Translations under genes and position numbers: made by a program
Shown here: positions 25,622 to 34,139 of the stretch, piece by piece
How the letters are laid out: the number at the start of each line of letters is the position of its first letter
How positions within the stretch are numbered: position 1 is the stretch's first letter
Source: Streptomyces sp. SID12488
Lineage (GTDB): Bacteria > Actinomycetota > Actinomycetes > Streptomycetales > Streptomycetaceae
DNA length: 64,000 bases
Reading direction: 5' to 3'
Assembly (NCBI RefSeq): GCF_010548275.1
Contig: NZ_JAAGLT010000003.1
Location: 390,957 to 454,956, forward strand
Notes under the pieces: model-generated
Told to the model about the DNA's origin: nothing
The model's database searches: none
What the model saw: the letters and a program-made list of their open reading frames with translations, nothing else

Positions 25622-27037
25622 GTGACGAAGGTGATGAGAGCCGTGAAGGCAAGACGCAGCGAAAGCAGCGGCCGAGGACGGATCAGAGGCCGGATCCGGG
25701 TCCGGCTCCGGAACCGGGGCTACGACCCGACCGCCGGCTACCTGGCCGACGACGCCCCGGCCCCCGCCACCATCCGTCTCCAGCTGAACGCCCTGCAGGC
25801 TTTGTGCCGCCAGACGTTCGCGGTGCGCATGACGATGATCGCCCTCGGTGCCCCCTTCGCCATGACCAACACGGTGGAAGGCCCCCCGCGTTACACGGTC
25901 CTCGTGGCGGCCGTGCTTGGCATCGTGGCCTCGTACGCCATGTACCGGGACTGGGACCGCCTGGCCCCCCGCCTCCTCGCCCACCCCGCCCTGATGGCGG
26001 CGGACCTGACGCTCGCGGCGATACTCCTGCTCACCGCGTCACCCGCCTCCCCTCTCGCCTACGCCACGGCGTGCACCCCCCTCCTCGCAGGCCTCCTCTA
26101 CGGCTGGCGAGGCTCGGGCGTCTTCACGGGCCTGCAACTCGTGGTACTCCTCACGGTCTACCGAGCCTGGGAAGCGCGCCCGGGAACAGGCACCAGCACT
26201 CTCCTCATAGCGGGCTTCTGTATCGGCGCCGGCATCATCGGTGTCACCTTGCGCAACCTGATGTTCCGCTTCGGTACGGCGAGCGAGGCACTCGCGGAGG
26301 CGAACTCCCGTCTGGCGGTCGCGGAGGCGGTGGAGTCCGAACGGGCGCGCCTGGCAAGGGAGATGCACGATTCGGTCACCAAGACCCTGTACGGCCTGTC
26401 GTTGGCGGCAGAGGCCCTCGCGGCATCGGCGAACGGCGGTACTGCGAACCCGGACCCGGACCCGGAATCGGTACGGCGCCACGCGGCGCTGGTGGCCTCG
26501 GCGGCCCGCCGAGCGGCAGCGGAGTCCCGCGACCTCCTCACCGACCTGCGCCACCACACGGACCTGACGGCACCGGACGTAGATCTGGTCGCCGAATTGG
26601 CGCAGAAGGCGGCGGAGTTCGAGCAGAGCACGAGAATCCGTACGCGTCTGAAGACGCCCATAGGAAGGCTCGACGCCCTCCCGCACCGGACGGCACACCA
26701 CCTTCTGGCGATCGTGTCGGAAGCCCTGGAGAACACGCGCAGGCACGCGGACGCGACGAGCGTGACGCTGGAGGCGGAACCCTCCGGGGACGGCCTGATG
26801 CTCCGCATCACAGACGACGGAGTAGGCCTCCCCGCCCCACTGAACCTCGAAGCGACCACCAGAACAGGCCACTTCGGAATGCTGGGCATGGTGGAACGGG
26901 CGAGGTCGCTGGGTGCGGTGATTCACCTGGGCCGACTGGAGGAAGGGGGCGCAGAGATCCGAGTCGACGTGAGGTCACCCGGACTCGACTACGTGCCCCG
27001 GCCCCGGAAGGAGGTCGTATCGCATGCCCGGAGATGA
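25622..27037 (+). CDS. NarL/DesK-type sensor histidine kinase of the Tad locus
   Basis: The 471-aa protein has about five N-terminal membrane helices (60-210), a HisKA_3 dimerisation helix with the phospho-accepting His249 (LAREMHDSVTKTLYGL), and an HATPase domain with N-box EALENTRRHADA, G1 ITDDGVGLP and G2 GHFGMLGMVERA. The sensing part is membrane-embedded with no large outer domain. GTG 25622 was chosen because GAGGG lies 8 bases upstream; TTG 25607 overlaps the tadC stop. It overlaps the response regulator gene by 14 bases and sits inside the pilus operon, so it probably controls pilus production. Confidence 0.88.
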   Translation: MTKVMRAVKARRSESSGRGRIRGRIRVRLRNRGYDPTAGYLADDAPAPATIRLQLNALQALCRQTFAVRMTMIALGAPFAMTNTVEGPPRYTVLVAAVLGIVASYAMYRDWDRLAPRLLAHPALMAADLTLAAILLLTASPASPLAYATACTPLLAGLLYGWRGSGVFTGLQLVVLLTVYRAWEARPGTGTSTLLIAGFCIGAGIIGVTLRNLMFRFGTASEALAEANSRLAVAEAVESERARLAREMHDSVTKTLYGLSLAAEALAASANGGTANPDPDPESVRRHAALVASAARRAAAESRDLLTDLRHHTDLTAPDVDLVAELAQKAAEFEQSTRIRTRLKTPIGRLDALPHRTAHHLLAIVSEALENTRRHADATSVTLEAEPSGDGLMLRITDDGVGLPAPLNLEATTRTGHFGMLGMVERARSLGAVIHLGRLEEGGAEIRVDVRSPGLDYVPRPRKEVVSHARR

Positions 27038-27806
27038 ATGGCCACAGCCGCTACGGGTGTTGGTGGCGGACGACAACCCCGTCGTACGGGCAGGCCTGAC
27101 GGCACTGCTGGGCGGCCACCCGGACATCGATGTGGTGGCGGAGGCGTCGAACGGCACCGAGGCGGTGTCGGCGGCGGAGCGCGTACACCCTGACGTGGTG
27201 TTGCTCGACGTACGCATGCCCGGCACGGACGGCCTCACGGCCCTTCCCCAACTGGTCTCGCTGGCCCCGGTGATGATGCTGACGTACAGCAGCGAGCCGG
27301 AGATTGTACGGCAGGCGCTGCACAGAGGCGCTTCGGGCTACCTGATCCACGGGGGTTTCACGGCGGAGGAACTGGTGGAGGCGGTACGGGCGGTAGGCAG
27401 GGGGGCGAGAGCGATGGCACGGGCGGCGAAGGCACCGCACGCCTCCGTACTGAGACCGGACGTCGTGAATTCGCTCAGCGTTTCCTACGAACCGAACGAA
27501 AGCTCTTCGCATTTGCAACCGCTTGTGGCACCTTTGTGGCAAACCCGAGAGGCCCGGCTCGGCCGCGTGGCGACACTCGCCACCCGCGACCACGGCCGAC
27601 CGGACTTCGGTTTGAGTTTGAGGGAGGTGGAGGTCATGGATCTCATTGCAGCGGGGGTGAACAACCAGCAGATCGCCGCCACCTGTTTCATCAGCGAGAA
27701 GACAGTCAAGAACCACATCAACCGCATCTTCGCAAAGCTGCAGAGTACGACACGGAGCGAAGCGATCGCCCGGTGGCTGGGTACGGCTCGGGAGGGGTGG
27801 CTGTGA
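27024..27806 (+). CDS. NarL/LuxR-type response regulator of the Tad locus
   Basis: The 260-aa protein has a receiver domain (acid pair D16-D17, phospho-acceptor D62 in LLDVRMPG, LTYSSEP and Lys position replaced by a His-rich YLIHGG) and a C-terminal LuxR HTH (LSLREVEVMDLIAAGVNNQQIA, SEKTVKNHINRIFAKL). The linker (about 125-190) is long for the family. It is translated together with the kinase. The lysine expected after strand 5 is a histidine, which may alter switching. Confidence 0.88.
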   Translation: MPGDEWPQPLRVLVADDNPVVRAGLTALLGGHPDIDVVAEASNGTEAVSAAERVHPDVVLLDVRMPGTDGLTALPQLVSLAPVMMLTYSSEPEIVRQALHRGASGYLIHGGFTAEELVEAVRAVGRGARAMARAAKAPHASVLRPDVVNSLSVSYEPNESSSHLQPLVAPLWQTREARLGRVATLATRDHGRPDFGLSLREVEVMDLIAAGVNNQQIAATCFISEKTVKNHINRIFAKLQSTTRSEAIARWLGTAREGWL

Positions 27807-27914
27807 TGAGGCGTACCGCAGAGGGAAGTTGGGTCCCCGGACCCACGCGGAGTAGACCGTCTTTCACGTACGGTGGCCGGGTCAGTATTGACGTTCGGCG
27901 GAAGGGCAGGCGCA

Positions 27915-28115
27915 GTGGACAGGTTCAACAGGTGGGCGTGGACTGTCGTTTCCCGGATGCAGGGCGGGCAGCGGGACAGGGGAGCCGGGTTCGTGGAGTA
28001 TGCCGGCCTGATGATCATCGTCGCCGGGATCTTCGTGCTGATCAAGAGTCTCAATCTGGGCACCCTGATCTCGGGGGCGATTCGCACTGCGGTCACCAGC
28101 GTCACCGGCGGCTGA
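27915..28115 (+). CDS. flp: Flp/Fap-type pilin
   Basis: The 66-aa product has a basic leader, the prepilin site DRGAGFVEYAGL with Glu at +5 after the cleaved Gly, and one long hydrophobic helix ending LGTLISGAIRTAVTSVTGG. This is the major pilin type of Tad systems. GTG 27915 is preceded by AGGGCAGG and gives a leader of usual length; the longer frame to 27873 is less likely. It has its own gap of 108 bases from the regulator gene, which may contain a separate promoter. Confidence 0.88.
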   Translation: MDRFNRWAWTVVSRMQGGQRDRGAGFVEYAGLMIIVAGIFVLIKSLNLGTLISGAIRTAVTSVTGG

Positions 28116-28723
28116 CCGCCGCACGAGTTCTTGGCGACCGTGGGCAGACCCTGCCGATCTACATCTGGCTGACGGGAATCCTGCTCTTCGCCGCCGTCGC
28201 CTTCTTCGTGTTCGCGCAAGCAGCGTCTGTCCGCAATGGAGCCCAGTCCGCGGCGGACGCTGCGGCGTTGGCGGCCGCACAGGACGCCCGGGACGAACTG
28301 GTGGACGGCTTGGTCGCCGCCATCGAGGCGGACGACGATGACTGGCTCGACTGGCTGAACGGTGACGAGTCAGTGGGCGATGGCGCCCAGGCCGCAGCGC
28401 AGGCACTGGCAGCCGACAACGACTCCATCCTTGAGGGCGAGGCCGTGCAGGTCGTGCAGGACGGATATCCCGGATTCCGGGTCAACATCCAGACCAACTA
28501 CACCGTCGGCAACTCGATCATTCCAGGCACCGCGAGCATGAATGGCAGGGCCCACGCGACCGCTGTCATCCAGCCGCGCTGCGAGAACATTCCGCCCGTT
28601 GATCCCCTGGATCCCTTCGAGTTGGACTGTGACGGCGAAACCGTGACCATCGACCCTGGTCATTTCAATCCAGGCGACTTTCCCGACGCGTCTGAGCTGT
28701 TCTCTGTGTATCTGGTCCAGTGA
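28112..28723 (+). CDS. TadG-like pilus-associated membrane protein (CTG start)
   Basis: The 203-aa product begins with LGDRGQTLPIYIW and a membrane helix, followed by RNGAQSAADAAALAAAQDAR, which is the TadG N-terminal pattern (DUF2134-like). The outer part is acidic (EADDDDWLDWLNGDE) and ends in a Pro/Asp-rich tail. No ATG, GTG or TTG exists in frame before the membrane helix. The only sensible start is CTG 28112, which overlaps the flp stop as CTGA, exactly where a GTGA or ATGA overlap would be expected. TadG-like proteins are thought to anchor pili in the envelope. Confidence 0.78.
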   Translation: MTAARVLGDRGQTLPIYIWLTGILLFAAVAFFVFAQAASVRNGAQSAADAAALAAAQDARDELVDGLVAAIEADDDDWLDWLNGDESVGDGAQAAAQALAADNDSILEGEAVQVVQDGYPGFRVNIQTNYTVGNSIIPGTASMNGRAHATAVIQPRCENIPPVDPLDPFELDCDGETVTIDPGHFNPGDFPDASELFSVYLVQ

Positions 28724-28738
28724 GAGGAAGTTGTACCG

Positions 28739-29335
28739 ATGAAATTTCGGCACACCATGAAGAGGCGTAGGGCAGTGGCCGCGGTGGCGATCGCGACCGG
28801 GTTGCTCCTCATGGTGGCGGGCTGCGGGGGAGGAGACGGCGGCAAGACGGACGAGAAGGCGTCTTCATCGGCACCCAGCCAAACCCAGAGTGGCGGAGAC
28901 GAGAAGACGGAGTCCTCGGCGCCGGCCGCCGAACCCGCACTGGCCGAAGTGAAGAGCGGCGACATCACACTCACCGTCACCTCGGCAGTTCGTGATCAGG
29001 GTGGCTTCGCGACGGTGAACGGCACGGTCACCAACAGCGGCGGGAAGTTCTGGGTCGCGGGGGACTGGCTCGGTGACGAAAATGAGCTGATCAAGAACGG
29101 CCCCTCTCTCGCCGGAGCGTCGCTGGTCGACAGCAAGGCCAAGAAGAAGTACCTCGTCCTTCGGGACACCGATGGGCGCTGCCTGTGCACGAAGTTCGAG
29201 GGAGGAGGCGTCGACACGGGACAGACGGCCGACTGGTTCGCCCAGTTCCCCGCTCCTCCGGAGGGTTCCAACCAGGTGAACTTCCAAGTCGGCACGATGC
29301 CCCCGGCGTCGATCGAAATCTCCGAGGGCGAGTGA
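28739..29335 (+). CDS. Tad-locus lipoprotein
   Basis: The 198-aa product has a basic leader and the lipobox MVAGC with Cys at residue 29. An Ser/Thr/Glu linker leads to a domain (about 75-195) with LTVTSAVRDQGGFATVNGTV and KKKYLVLRDTDGRCLCTKFEG, a beta-sandwich-like pattern resembling DUF4352-type domains. It is followed immediately by the OmpA-like gene. Start ATG 28739 has GAGAGGAAG upstream; ATG 28757 is possible. Likely a surface component that steadies the pilus or binds ligand. Confidence 0.72.
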   Translation: MKFRHTMKRRRAVAAVAIATGLLLMVAGCGGGDGGKTDEKASSSAPSQTQSGGDEKTESSAPAAEPALAEVKSGDITLTVTSAVRDQGGFATVNGTVTNSGGKFWVAGDWLGDENELIKNGPSLAGASLVDSKAKKKYLVLRDTDGRCLCTKFEGGGVDTGQTADWFAQFPAPPEGSNQVNFQVGTMPPASIEISEGE

Positions 29336-29337
29336 CC

Positions 29338-29961
29338 ATGGCAGTCACCAGCCGCTCCACCTCAACCGTTCTCACGGCCCTGGCGGTACTGGCCACCCTT
29401 TCCCTGACGGGCACACCCGCCGCCGCGGACGACGACGACCCCAGCGCCCTCCTGGGCACGGTCACCACCTCGCCACCCCCAAAGGTGGACCCCAACAGCC
29501 CCGGCCTGAAACTGGCCGCCGGCGCCACGCTCGCCCCGTCCAAAGTCCTCGACATCATGTCGGTCGTGGAGGACATGGGCGGCGAGGAACGCCGGGTGGA
29601 CACGAGTGAGAGCGTGACCTTCGCGCTCCAGGCGGAGGTCCTGTTCCCGAAGAACAGCTCGAAGCTGAACCCGGAAGCCCGCTCCCGCATCCAGGCGATC
29701 GCCGACGAGATAAAGGCACAGAAGGCCACGAACGTCAGGGTCTTCGGCTTCACCGACAACCTCGGCTCGTACGCCCACGGCCTGACCCTCTCCAAGAACC
29801 GCGCGGAGGTCGTCCACGACGAACTGGCCGTCGGCCTGGGCCCGGACGTCACCTTCCAGGTACGCGGCTACAGCGAGGACTACCCGATCGCGGACAACGC
29901 CTCGGAACAGGGGCGGCGCAAGAACCGGCGCGTGGAGGTGACGTTCAAGAAGGGGGAGTGA
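29338..29961 (+). CDS. Secreted OmpA/MotB C-terminal domain protein
   Basis: The 207-aa product has a signal peptide (1-33, ending PAAA) and a C-terminal OmpA-like domain (about 95-205) with VLFPKNSSKLNPEARSRI, NVRVFGFTDNLGSYAHGL and EQGRRKNRRVEVTF, including the Asp and Arg that bind diaminopimelate in OmpA domains. In a Gram-positive cell it would bind peptidoglycan. It ends the Tad operon and may anchor the pilus in the wall. ATG 29338 has GAGGG 9 bases upstream; GTG 29332 overlaps the previous stop. Confidence 0.88.
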   Translation: MAVTSRSTSTVLTALAVLATLSLTGTPAAADDDDPSALLGTVTTSPPPKVDPNSPGLKLAAGATLAPSKVLDIMSVVEDMGGEERRVDTSESVTFALQAEVLFPKNSSKLNPEARSRIQAIADEIKAQKATNVRVFGFTDNLGSYAHGLTLSKNRAEVVHDELAVGLGPDVTFQVRGYSEDYPIADNASEQGRRKNRRVEVTFKKGE

Positions 29962-30052
29962 GGGCCCGAGTCCCTCCAGCGCGCACCCCCCGCCGCATCT
30001 CCAACGGCGTCGTACTCCTCCAGCACGAGCGTGTGGACAGCGGCGGCCGGCA

Positions 30053-30097
30053 CCAGTAACGGCCAGTACCAGTAACGGGGCCGGTACCAGTAATGGT
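30053..30097 (+). promoter_or_regulatory. Three 11-bp direct repeats upstream of LLM oxidoreductase
   Basis: ACCAGTAACGG occurs at 30053-30063 and 30069-30079, and ACCAGTAATGG at 30087-30097, spaced 16 and 18 bases apart. They end 37 bases before the oxidoreductase start, where a regulator could bind. Confidence 0.55.
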
Positions 30098-30134
30098 GTT
30101 GTAGTGCATAGCCACGGCTCGACAGGAAAGCCCC

Positions 30135-31019
30135 ATGACCACCCTCGGCGTCGTATTCCGCCCCCAACTCCCGCCCGAGCGACTGCGCGCCCTCGCCCAA
30201 CTCGCCGATGACACCGGGCTCGAGGAGCTGTGGCTCTGGGAGGACTGTTTCCGTGAAGGGGGCATTTCCGCCGCCGCGGCTGCCCTCGCCTGGACCCAGC
30301 GCGTCCGAGTCGGCGTCGGCCTGCTGCCCGTACCCCTCCGGAACGTGGCCCTCACTGCGATGGAAGCCGCCACCCTGCACCGTCTCTTTCCCGGGCGGGC
30401 GGTGTTCGGCCTCGGGCACGGTGTGCAGGACTGGATGGGGCAGGTCGGGGCGCGGGTCGCGTCGCCGCTCACCCTGCTGCGGGAGCATCTGCTCGCGTTG
30501 CGCGCACTGCTCGACGGTGAACGGGTCACTGTCGACGGGCGGTACGTGAAGCTGGACGACGTCGGCCTCGACTGGCCGCCCGAGCCAGGGCTGCCCCTTC
30601 TCGCCGGGGCGACCGGGCCCCGTTCGCTGCGGCTGGCCGGTGAGGTCGCCGACGGGACCGTTCTCCATGCGGGTACCGCGCCCGACGGGGTGCGCCGGGC
30701 CCGCCGGCTGATCGAGGAGGGACGAGTGGCCGCCGGGCGGACGGACGCGGCGGGGCACATCCACCGTGTCGTCGTCTATCTCCTCGCCGCCACCGGGCCC
30801 CACGCCGGCGACCGGCTCCGTGCCGAACTGACCGCCGAAGGAGTCGCCTCCGTCCCCGATCTCGGCGTCGCCGGGGATGCCGGTGCCGTCGCCAGGGCCG
30901 TGGGGCGGCTCGTCGAGGCCGGCGCCGACACCGTCATCCTTCAGCCGACCGGGGACGAGCCCGACCCCGAGGGCTTCGTACGGTTCGTCGCGGAGGACGT
31001 CCAGCCGCTCGTCCCCTGA
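30135..31019 (+). CDS. LLM-class (F420/flavin-dependent) oxidoreductase
   Basis: The 294-aa product shows the luciferase-like monooxygenase fold: TTLGVVFRPQLPPERLRALA, EELWLWEDCFREGG, VGVGLLPVPLRNVALTAMEA and RAVFGLGHGVQDWMGQVG. Members use FMN or, in actinobacteria, often F420 to oxidise or reduce small substrates. The pattern is closer to F420-dependent enzymes, but cofactor and substrate are not determined by sequence alone. The three upstream repeats suggest its own regulation. It is not part of the Tad operon. Confidence 0.87.
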   Translation: MTTLGVVFRPQLPPERLRALAQLADDTGLEELWLWEDCFREGGISAAAAALAWTQRVRVGVGLLPVPLRNVALTAMEAATLHRLFPGRAVFGLGHGVQDWMGQVGARVASPLTLLREHLLALRALLDGERVTVDGRYVKLDDVGLDWPPEPGLPLLAGATGPRSLRLAGEVADGTVLHAGTAPDGVRRARRLIEEGRVAAGRTDAAGHIHRVVVYLLAATGPHAGDRLRAELTAEGVASVPDLGVAGDAGAVARAVGRLVEAGADTVILQPTGDEPDPEGFVRFVAEDVQPLVP

Positions 31020-31093
31020 CCCACCCACCCTGATTCCCCTGGCCCCGGTCGCCGCACCCGGCAATGTCAGTGCCCCCTGCCAGACTCCCCACC

Positions 31094-31606
31094 ATGACCG
31101 ACAACGTGACTGACGGCGGAACCGGCGACGACGTACAGCTCCGCGACGTCGTGGAAGCCGACCTGGAGTTTCTGCTTGCCTGCGAGCACGATCCCGAAGC
31201 CGCCCGGCGGTCGCGGTTCACGCCCCGGCCGCGGGACGCTTTCATGGCGCACTGGAAGTCGAAGATCCTCGGCGACAGCACCGTGTTCGTGCAGATGGTC
31301 ACCGTGGGCAGCGAGCCCGCCGGCAGCATCGTCGCCTGGTGGGAGGGCGAGCAGGGCGTCGGCGGACGTCGGCGTCGCTTCATCGGGTACTGGCTCGGAC
31401 GGCCTTACTGGGGGAGAGGGGTCGGAAGCGTCGCCCTCGGGCATTTCCTGCTGCGCGAGACCAACCGGCCCCTCTACGCCGATCCCTTCGCCGGGAACAC
31501 CGCCTCCGTCCGCCTCCTCGAAAAGCACGGCTTCCGTCGCACCGGCACGGTCCGCTACGACGACAACGAGCACATCCTGCTCGTCCTCGACGCCGAGGGG
31601 TCATGA
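31094..31606 (+). CDS. GNAT-family N-acetyltransferase
   Basis: The 170-aa product has the GNAT layout: LRDVVEADLEFLLACEHDPE at the N-terminus, IVAWWEGE strand, the acyl-CoA binding motif GYWLGRPYWGRGVGSVALGH (about 98-117) and SVRLLEKHGFRRTGTVRYDD at the C-terminus. It resembles the RimJ/RimL branch that acetylates protein or small-molecule amines. ATG 31094 excludes the first ten residues of the longest frame, which lack family character. Confidence 0.85.
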   Translation: MTDNVTDGGTGDDVQLRDVVEADLEFLLACEHDPEAARRSRFTPRPRDAFMAHWKSKILGDSTVFVQMVTVGSEPAGSIVAWWEGEQGVGGRRRRFIGYWLGRPYWGRGVGSVALGHFLLRETNRPLYADPFAGNTASVRLLEKHGFRRTGTVRYDDNEHILLVLDAEGS

Positions 31607-31611
31607 GGATC

Positions 31612-31625
31612 CATGGGGCCCCATG
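31612..31625. terminator. 14-bp palindrome between convergent genes
   Basis: CATGGGGCCCCATG is a perfect palindrome in the 35-base gap between the GNAT and DinB genes, which converge. It may help stop transcription; no T run follows. Confidence 0.35.
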
Positions 31626-31641
31626 AAGCCCCACCAGGCGA

Positions 31642-32154
31642 TCAACCCCTGAGCTGCGACGGTTCGTACGCCCCCGTCGCCCCGTCGATCAGCTCCCGCA
31701 CGATGTCCATGTGCCCCGCGTGCCGTGCCGTCTCCGCCGTCATACGGACCAGGACCCAGCGCAGCGAGCACTCGTCGTCCCGCCAGGCCGGCTTGCCCAG
31801 GGTGTCCAGCGGGAGTTCCGTCAGCACGCGGTCGGCGGCGGCGCGGGCACGGGCGTAGAAGTCGGTGATCTGTGCCGTGGTCTCGTCGGGACCCGCGGTC
31901 ATGTCCTCCCCCAGATAGGGGTCGAACCAGAAAGGCTCCGTCTCGCGGCCGAAGGTCTCGACGAACCAGCCGTACTCCACCGACGCCAGATGCTTCAGCA
32001 GCCCCAGCAGACTCGTCCCCGACGGTGTCATCGGTCTGCGGACCTGTTCCTCGCTGAGGCCCGCCAGCTTCCACAGGACCGAGTCCCGCTCCTGGTCGAG
32101 CTTCGCGCGCAGTGTCGTCGTCTCGTCATCGGCGTACAGCATGTCCCCGGCCAC
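31642..32154 (-). CDS. DinB/DUF664-family protein
   Basis: The 170-aa helical product has the DinB-like pattern LRAKLDQERDSVLWKLAGLSEEQ, SLLGLLKHLASVEYGWF with the metal-binding His, and AETARHAGHMDIVRELIDG with two further His. The fold is a four-helix bundle that binds a divalent metal; related enzymes transfer mycothiol or bacillithiol. Actinobacterial DUF664 members may be mycothiol-dependent transferases. Either ATG 32154 or ATG 32142 could be used. Confidence 0.87.
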   Translation of the reverse strand: MAGDMLYADDETTTLRAKLDQERDSVLWKLAGLSEEQVRRPMTPSGTSLLGLLKHLASVEYGWFVETFGRETEPFWFDPYLGEDMTAGPDETTAQITDFYARARAAADRVLTELPLDTLGKPAWRDDECSLRWVLVRMTAETARHAGHMDIVRELIDGATGAYEPSQLRG

Positions 32155-32241
32155 CTCTTCTTCCGTTCTTCTTCCGTTCTGCTTCCGTCGTGCGGCGGAA
32201 ATTATCAGCGGTCACTGACAACTGCCTGCGAACATCGCCCC

Positions 32242-33078
32242 ATGTCCGCGCCCGAGCCCACCACCCCCGTACACATCCCGGTACACATCCCGGTACACAC
32301 CCCCGTACGCCCCTCCAGCCCCACCTTCGAACAACTCCTCGCCGAAGGTGCCGCCGTCCCCACCGACGGATGGGACTTCTCCTGGTTCGAAGGCCGGGCC
32401 ACCGAGGCGCGGCCCTCCTGGGGATATGCGCGGGCCATGGGGGAGCGGCTGGCCTCTGTGTCCGCCGCTCTCGACGTGCACACCGGGGGCGGCGAGGTAC
32501 TCAACACCGCTCCGAAGCTGCCCCCGCTCACCGTCGCCACCGAGGGCTGGCCGCCGAACGTCGTCAAGGCCACCGCCCTGCTCCACCCGCGCGGCGCGGC
32601 GGTCGTCGCCGTGCCGGACGACGCGCCGCTGCCCTTCGCCGCCGACGCCTTCGACCTGGTCGTCAGTCGGCACCCCGTCTCCCCGCACTGGACCGAGATC
32701 GCCCGTGTCCTGCGCCCCGGCGGTACGTACTTCGCCCAGCACGTCGGGCCCGCCGGCGCGTACGAACTCGTCGAGCACTTCCTCGGACCGCAGTCGGCCG
32801 AGCAGCTCAGCGCCCGCCATCCCGACCGTGAGCGGGCCGGTGCGGAAGCCGCCGGGCTGGAGATCGTCGAGCTGCGCGCCGAGCGGCTGCGGATGGAGTT
32901 CTACGACATCGCGGCCGTCGTGCACTTCCTGCGCAAGGTGATCTGGATGGTGCCCGGGTTCACTGTCGACGCCTACCGGCCCCGGCTCCGGTCCCTGCAC
33001 GAGCGGATCGAGGCCGAGGGCTTGTTCGTGGCTCACAGCAGCCGCCATCTCTTCGACGCCCGCAAGCCCTCCGGCTGA
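32242..33078 (+). CDS. SAM-dependent class I methyltransferase
   Basis: The 278-aa product has a Rossmann-type methyltransferase core: VHTGGGEVLNTAP for motif I, PFAADAFDLVVSRHP for motif IV, EIARVLRPGGTYFAQHVGP for the post-IV helix-strand. Motif I is degenerate (usually DxGxGxG, here DVHTGGGE). The N-terminus carries a short repeat of Pro-Val-His-Ile (VHIPVHIPVHTPV), produced by a 12-base DNA repeat. It is a member of the Streptomyces family annotated as class I SAM methyltransferases. Substrate unknown. Confidence 0.85.
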   Translation: MSAPEPTTPVHIPVHIPVHTPVRPSSPTFEQLLAEGAAVPTDGWDFSWFEGRATEARPSWGYARAMGERLASVSAALDVHTGGGEVLNTAPKLPPLTVATEGWPPNVVKATALLHPRGAAVVAVPDDAPLPFAADAFDLVVSRHPVSPHWTEIARVLRPGGTYFAQHVGPAGAYELVEHFLGPQSAEQLSARHPDRERAGAEAAGLEIVELRAERLRMEFYDIAAVVHFLRKVIWMVPGFTVDAYRPRLRSLHERIEAEGLFVAHSSRHLFDARKPSG

Positions 33079-33494
33079 TCAGGCGCATCCGGTTGATCCA
33101 TCGGAACCGGGTGAACTTCCCGCTCGGCCGGATCGATCGGCGACATGGCGCCGCATAAGCGGGATGAAAACATGACATCTGCTCTCTTATCAGTCGCAAA
33201 CATCCGGATATCGCACCCACCCGTCCGAATATTGGCGAGATCTCGGCGCAGATGGTGCGATCGGGCGTGGCCGCACTCGCCGCCTGTGAGACATGTGCGC
33301 ATATGCCCGAAAAGGTTTCACGAGGTTTCCACATCGTTATCGCAGCGGCTCGCAAGCGCGGCTCAGTGTCGCGTAACTTTGGGCAAAGGTAATTCGCGTG
33401 AGCAAAGTCGCGCGGACGGCACCGCGCAGAGGAGGGGCCTGCGCGGTGCCCTGCCTCCCTGCCCGGCGCTCGCGCCGGACCGTGCCGCGCCTGC
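33079..33494. other. Intergenic region between convergent genes
   Basis: These 416 bases are less GC-rich than the surrounding genes and contain no credible ORF. The only clear structure is a 12-bp hairpin at 33418-33450. An A/T-richer part (33170-33240) could hold a promoter or a small RNA, but no terminator with T run is attached to it. Confidence 0.4.
33418..33450. terminator. 12-bp hairpin between methyltransferase and DUF192 genes
   Basis: GGCACCGCGCAG and CTGCGCGGTGCC pair perfectly around a nine-base loop. It lies just after the DUF192 gene's stop on the minus strand and downstream of the convergent methyltransferase gene. No T run follows, which is common in Streptomyces. Confidence 0.65.
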
Positions 33495-33851
33495 TCAGCA
33501 GTCCTCCGGTCCCGTCCCGTCGGCCTGGATCGTGAGCCGTACGCCCCGGTGTACGCCCCACCTCTCCAGCGCCCCGGCCTCCGCCTCCAGGATCGACCGC
33601 ACCCAGGGGCGGGGAAGCCCAACTCGGCCCGGACGCATGGTCCTTACCGCTCGGACCCGTGCCTTTCCGTCGAGATAGGCGACGTCGATCGCGAACCGCA
33701 TCCCGAACGTGTGCACCGAACTCGCGGGCGTCAGCAGCAGCGCACCCTCGATTCCGTCCCGGCCCAGCAGCCCGCGTCGCCGTGCTCGTCCCGACTCGGC
33801 GAGCTCCAGCGGAATCGGCTCCGGTGTCTGAGGGGTGGTGAACGTGGCCAT
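33495..33851 (-). CDS. DUF192-family protein
   Basis: The 118-aa product has the DUF192 core: ELAESGRARRRGLLGRDGIEGALLL, SVHTFGMRFAIDVAYLDG and RTMRPGRVGLPRPWVRSILEAEAGAL. Members are small beta-barrel proteins, found mostly in the envelope or cytoplasm, of unknown function. No signal peptide is seen here. The gene is commonly found near tad genes or as a single gene in Streptomyces. Confidence 0.88.
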   Translation of the reverse strand: MATFTTPQTPEPIPLELAESGRARRRGLLGRDGIEGALLLTPASSVHTFGMRFAIDVAYLDGKARVRAVRTMRPGRVGLPRPWVRSILEAEAGALERWGVHRGVRLTIQADGTGPEDC

Positions 33852-34139
33852 GGCTGTGAAGTTAGCCAGGGCGTCAAGCGGGCGTTCGCGACGGGGTCAC
33901 CCCTGGGTGAGACGCCGGGTCCGGGGCCCTCACCCGAGCTCGTCCGAACTCGTCCTGCACCCGGATGGTCCAGGCGTGGTCGGGGGCCATGCGGCAGGGG
34001 GGTGAAACCCGTCCAGCCCCTCTGGATCTCCCTGGATGCCGCGATATTTCCTGGGAATCCGCTGTTTTCCAGCCATGATCCACCCATGGAAAAGGGCTTC
34101 CGGGACCATCCAGCGTTGCCGGGCGACTTCGGAGAGTAG

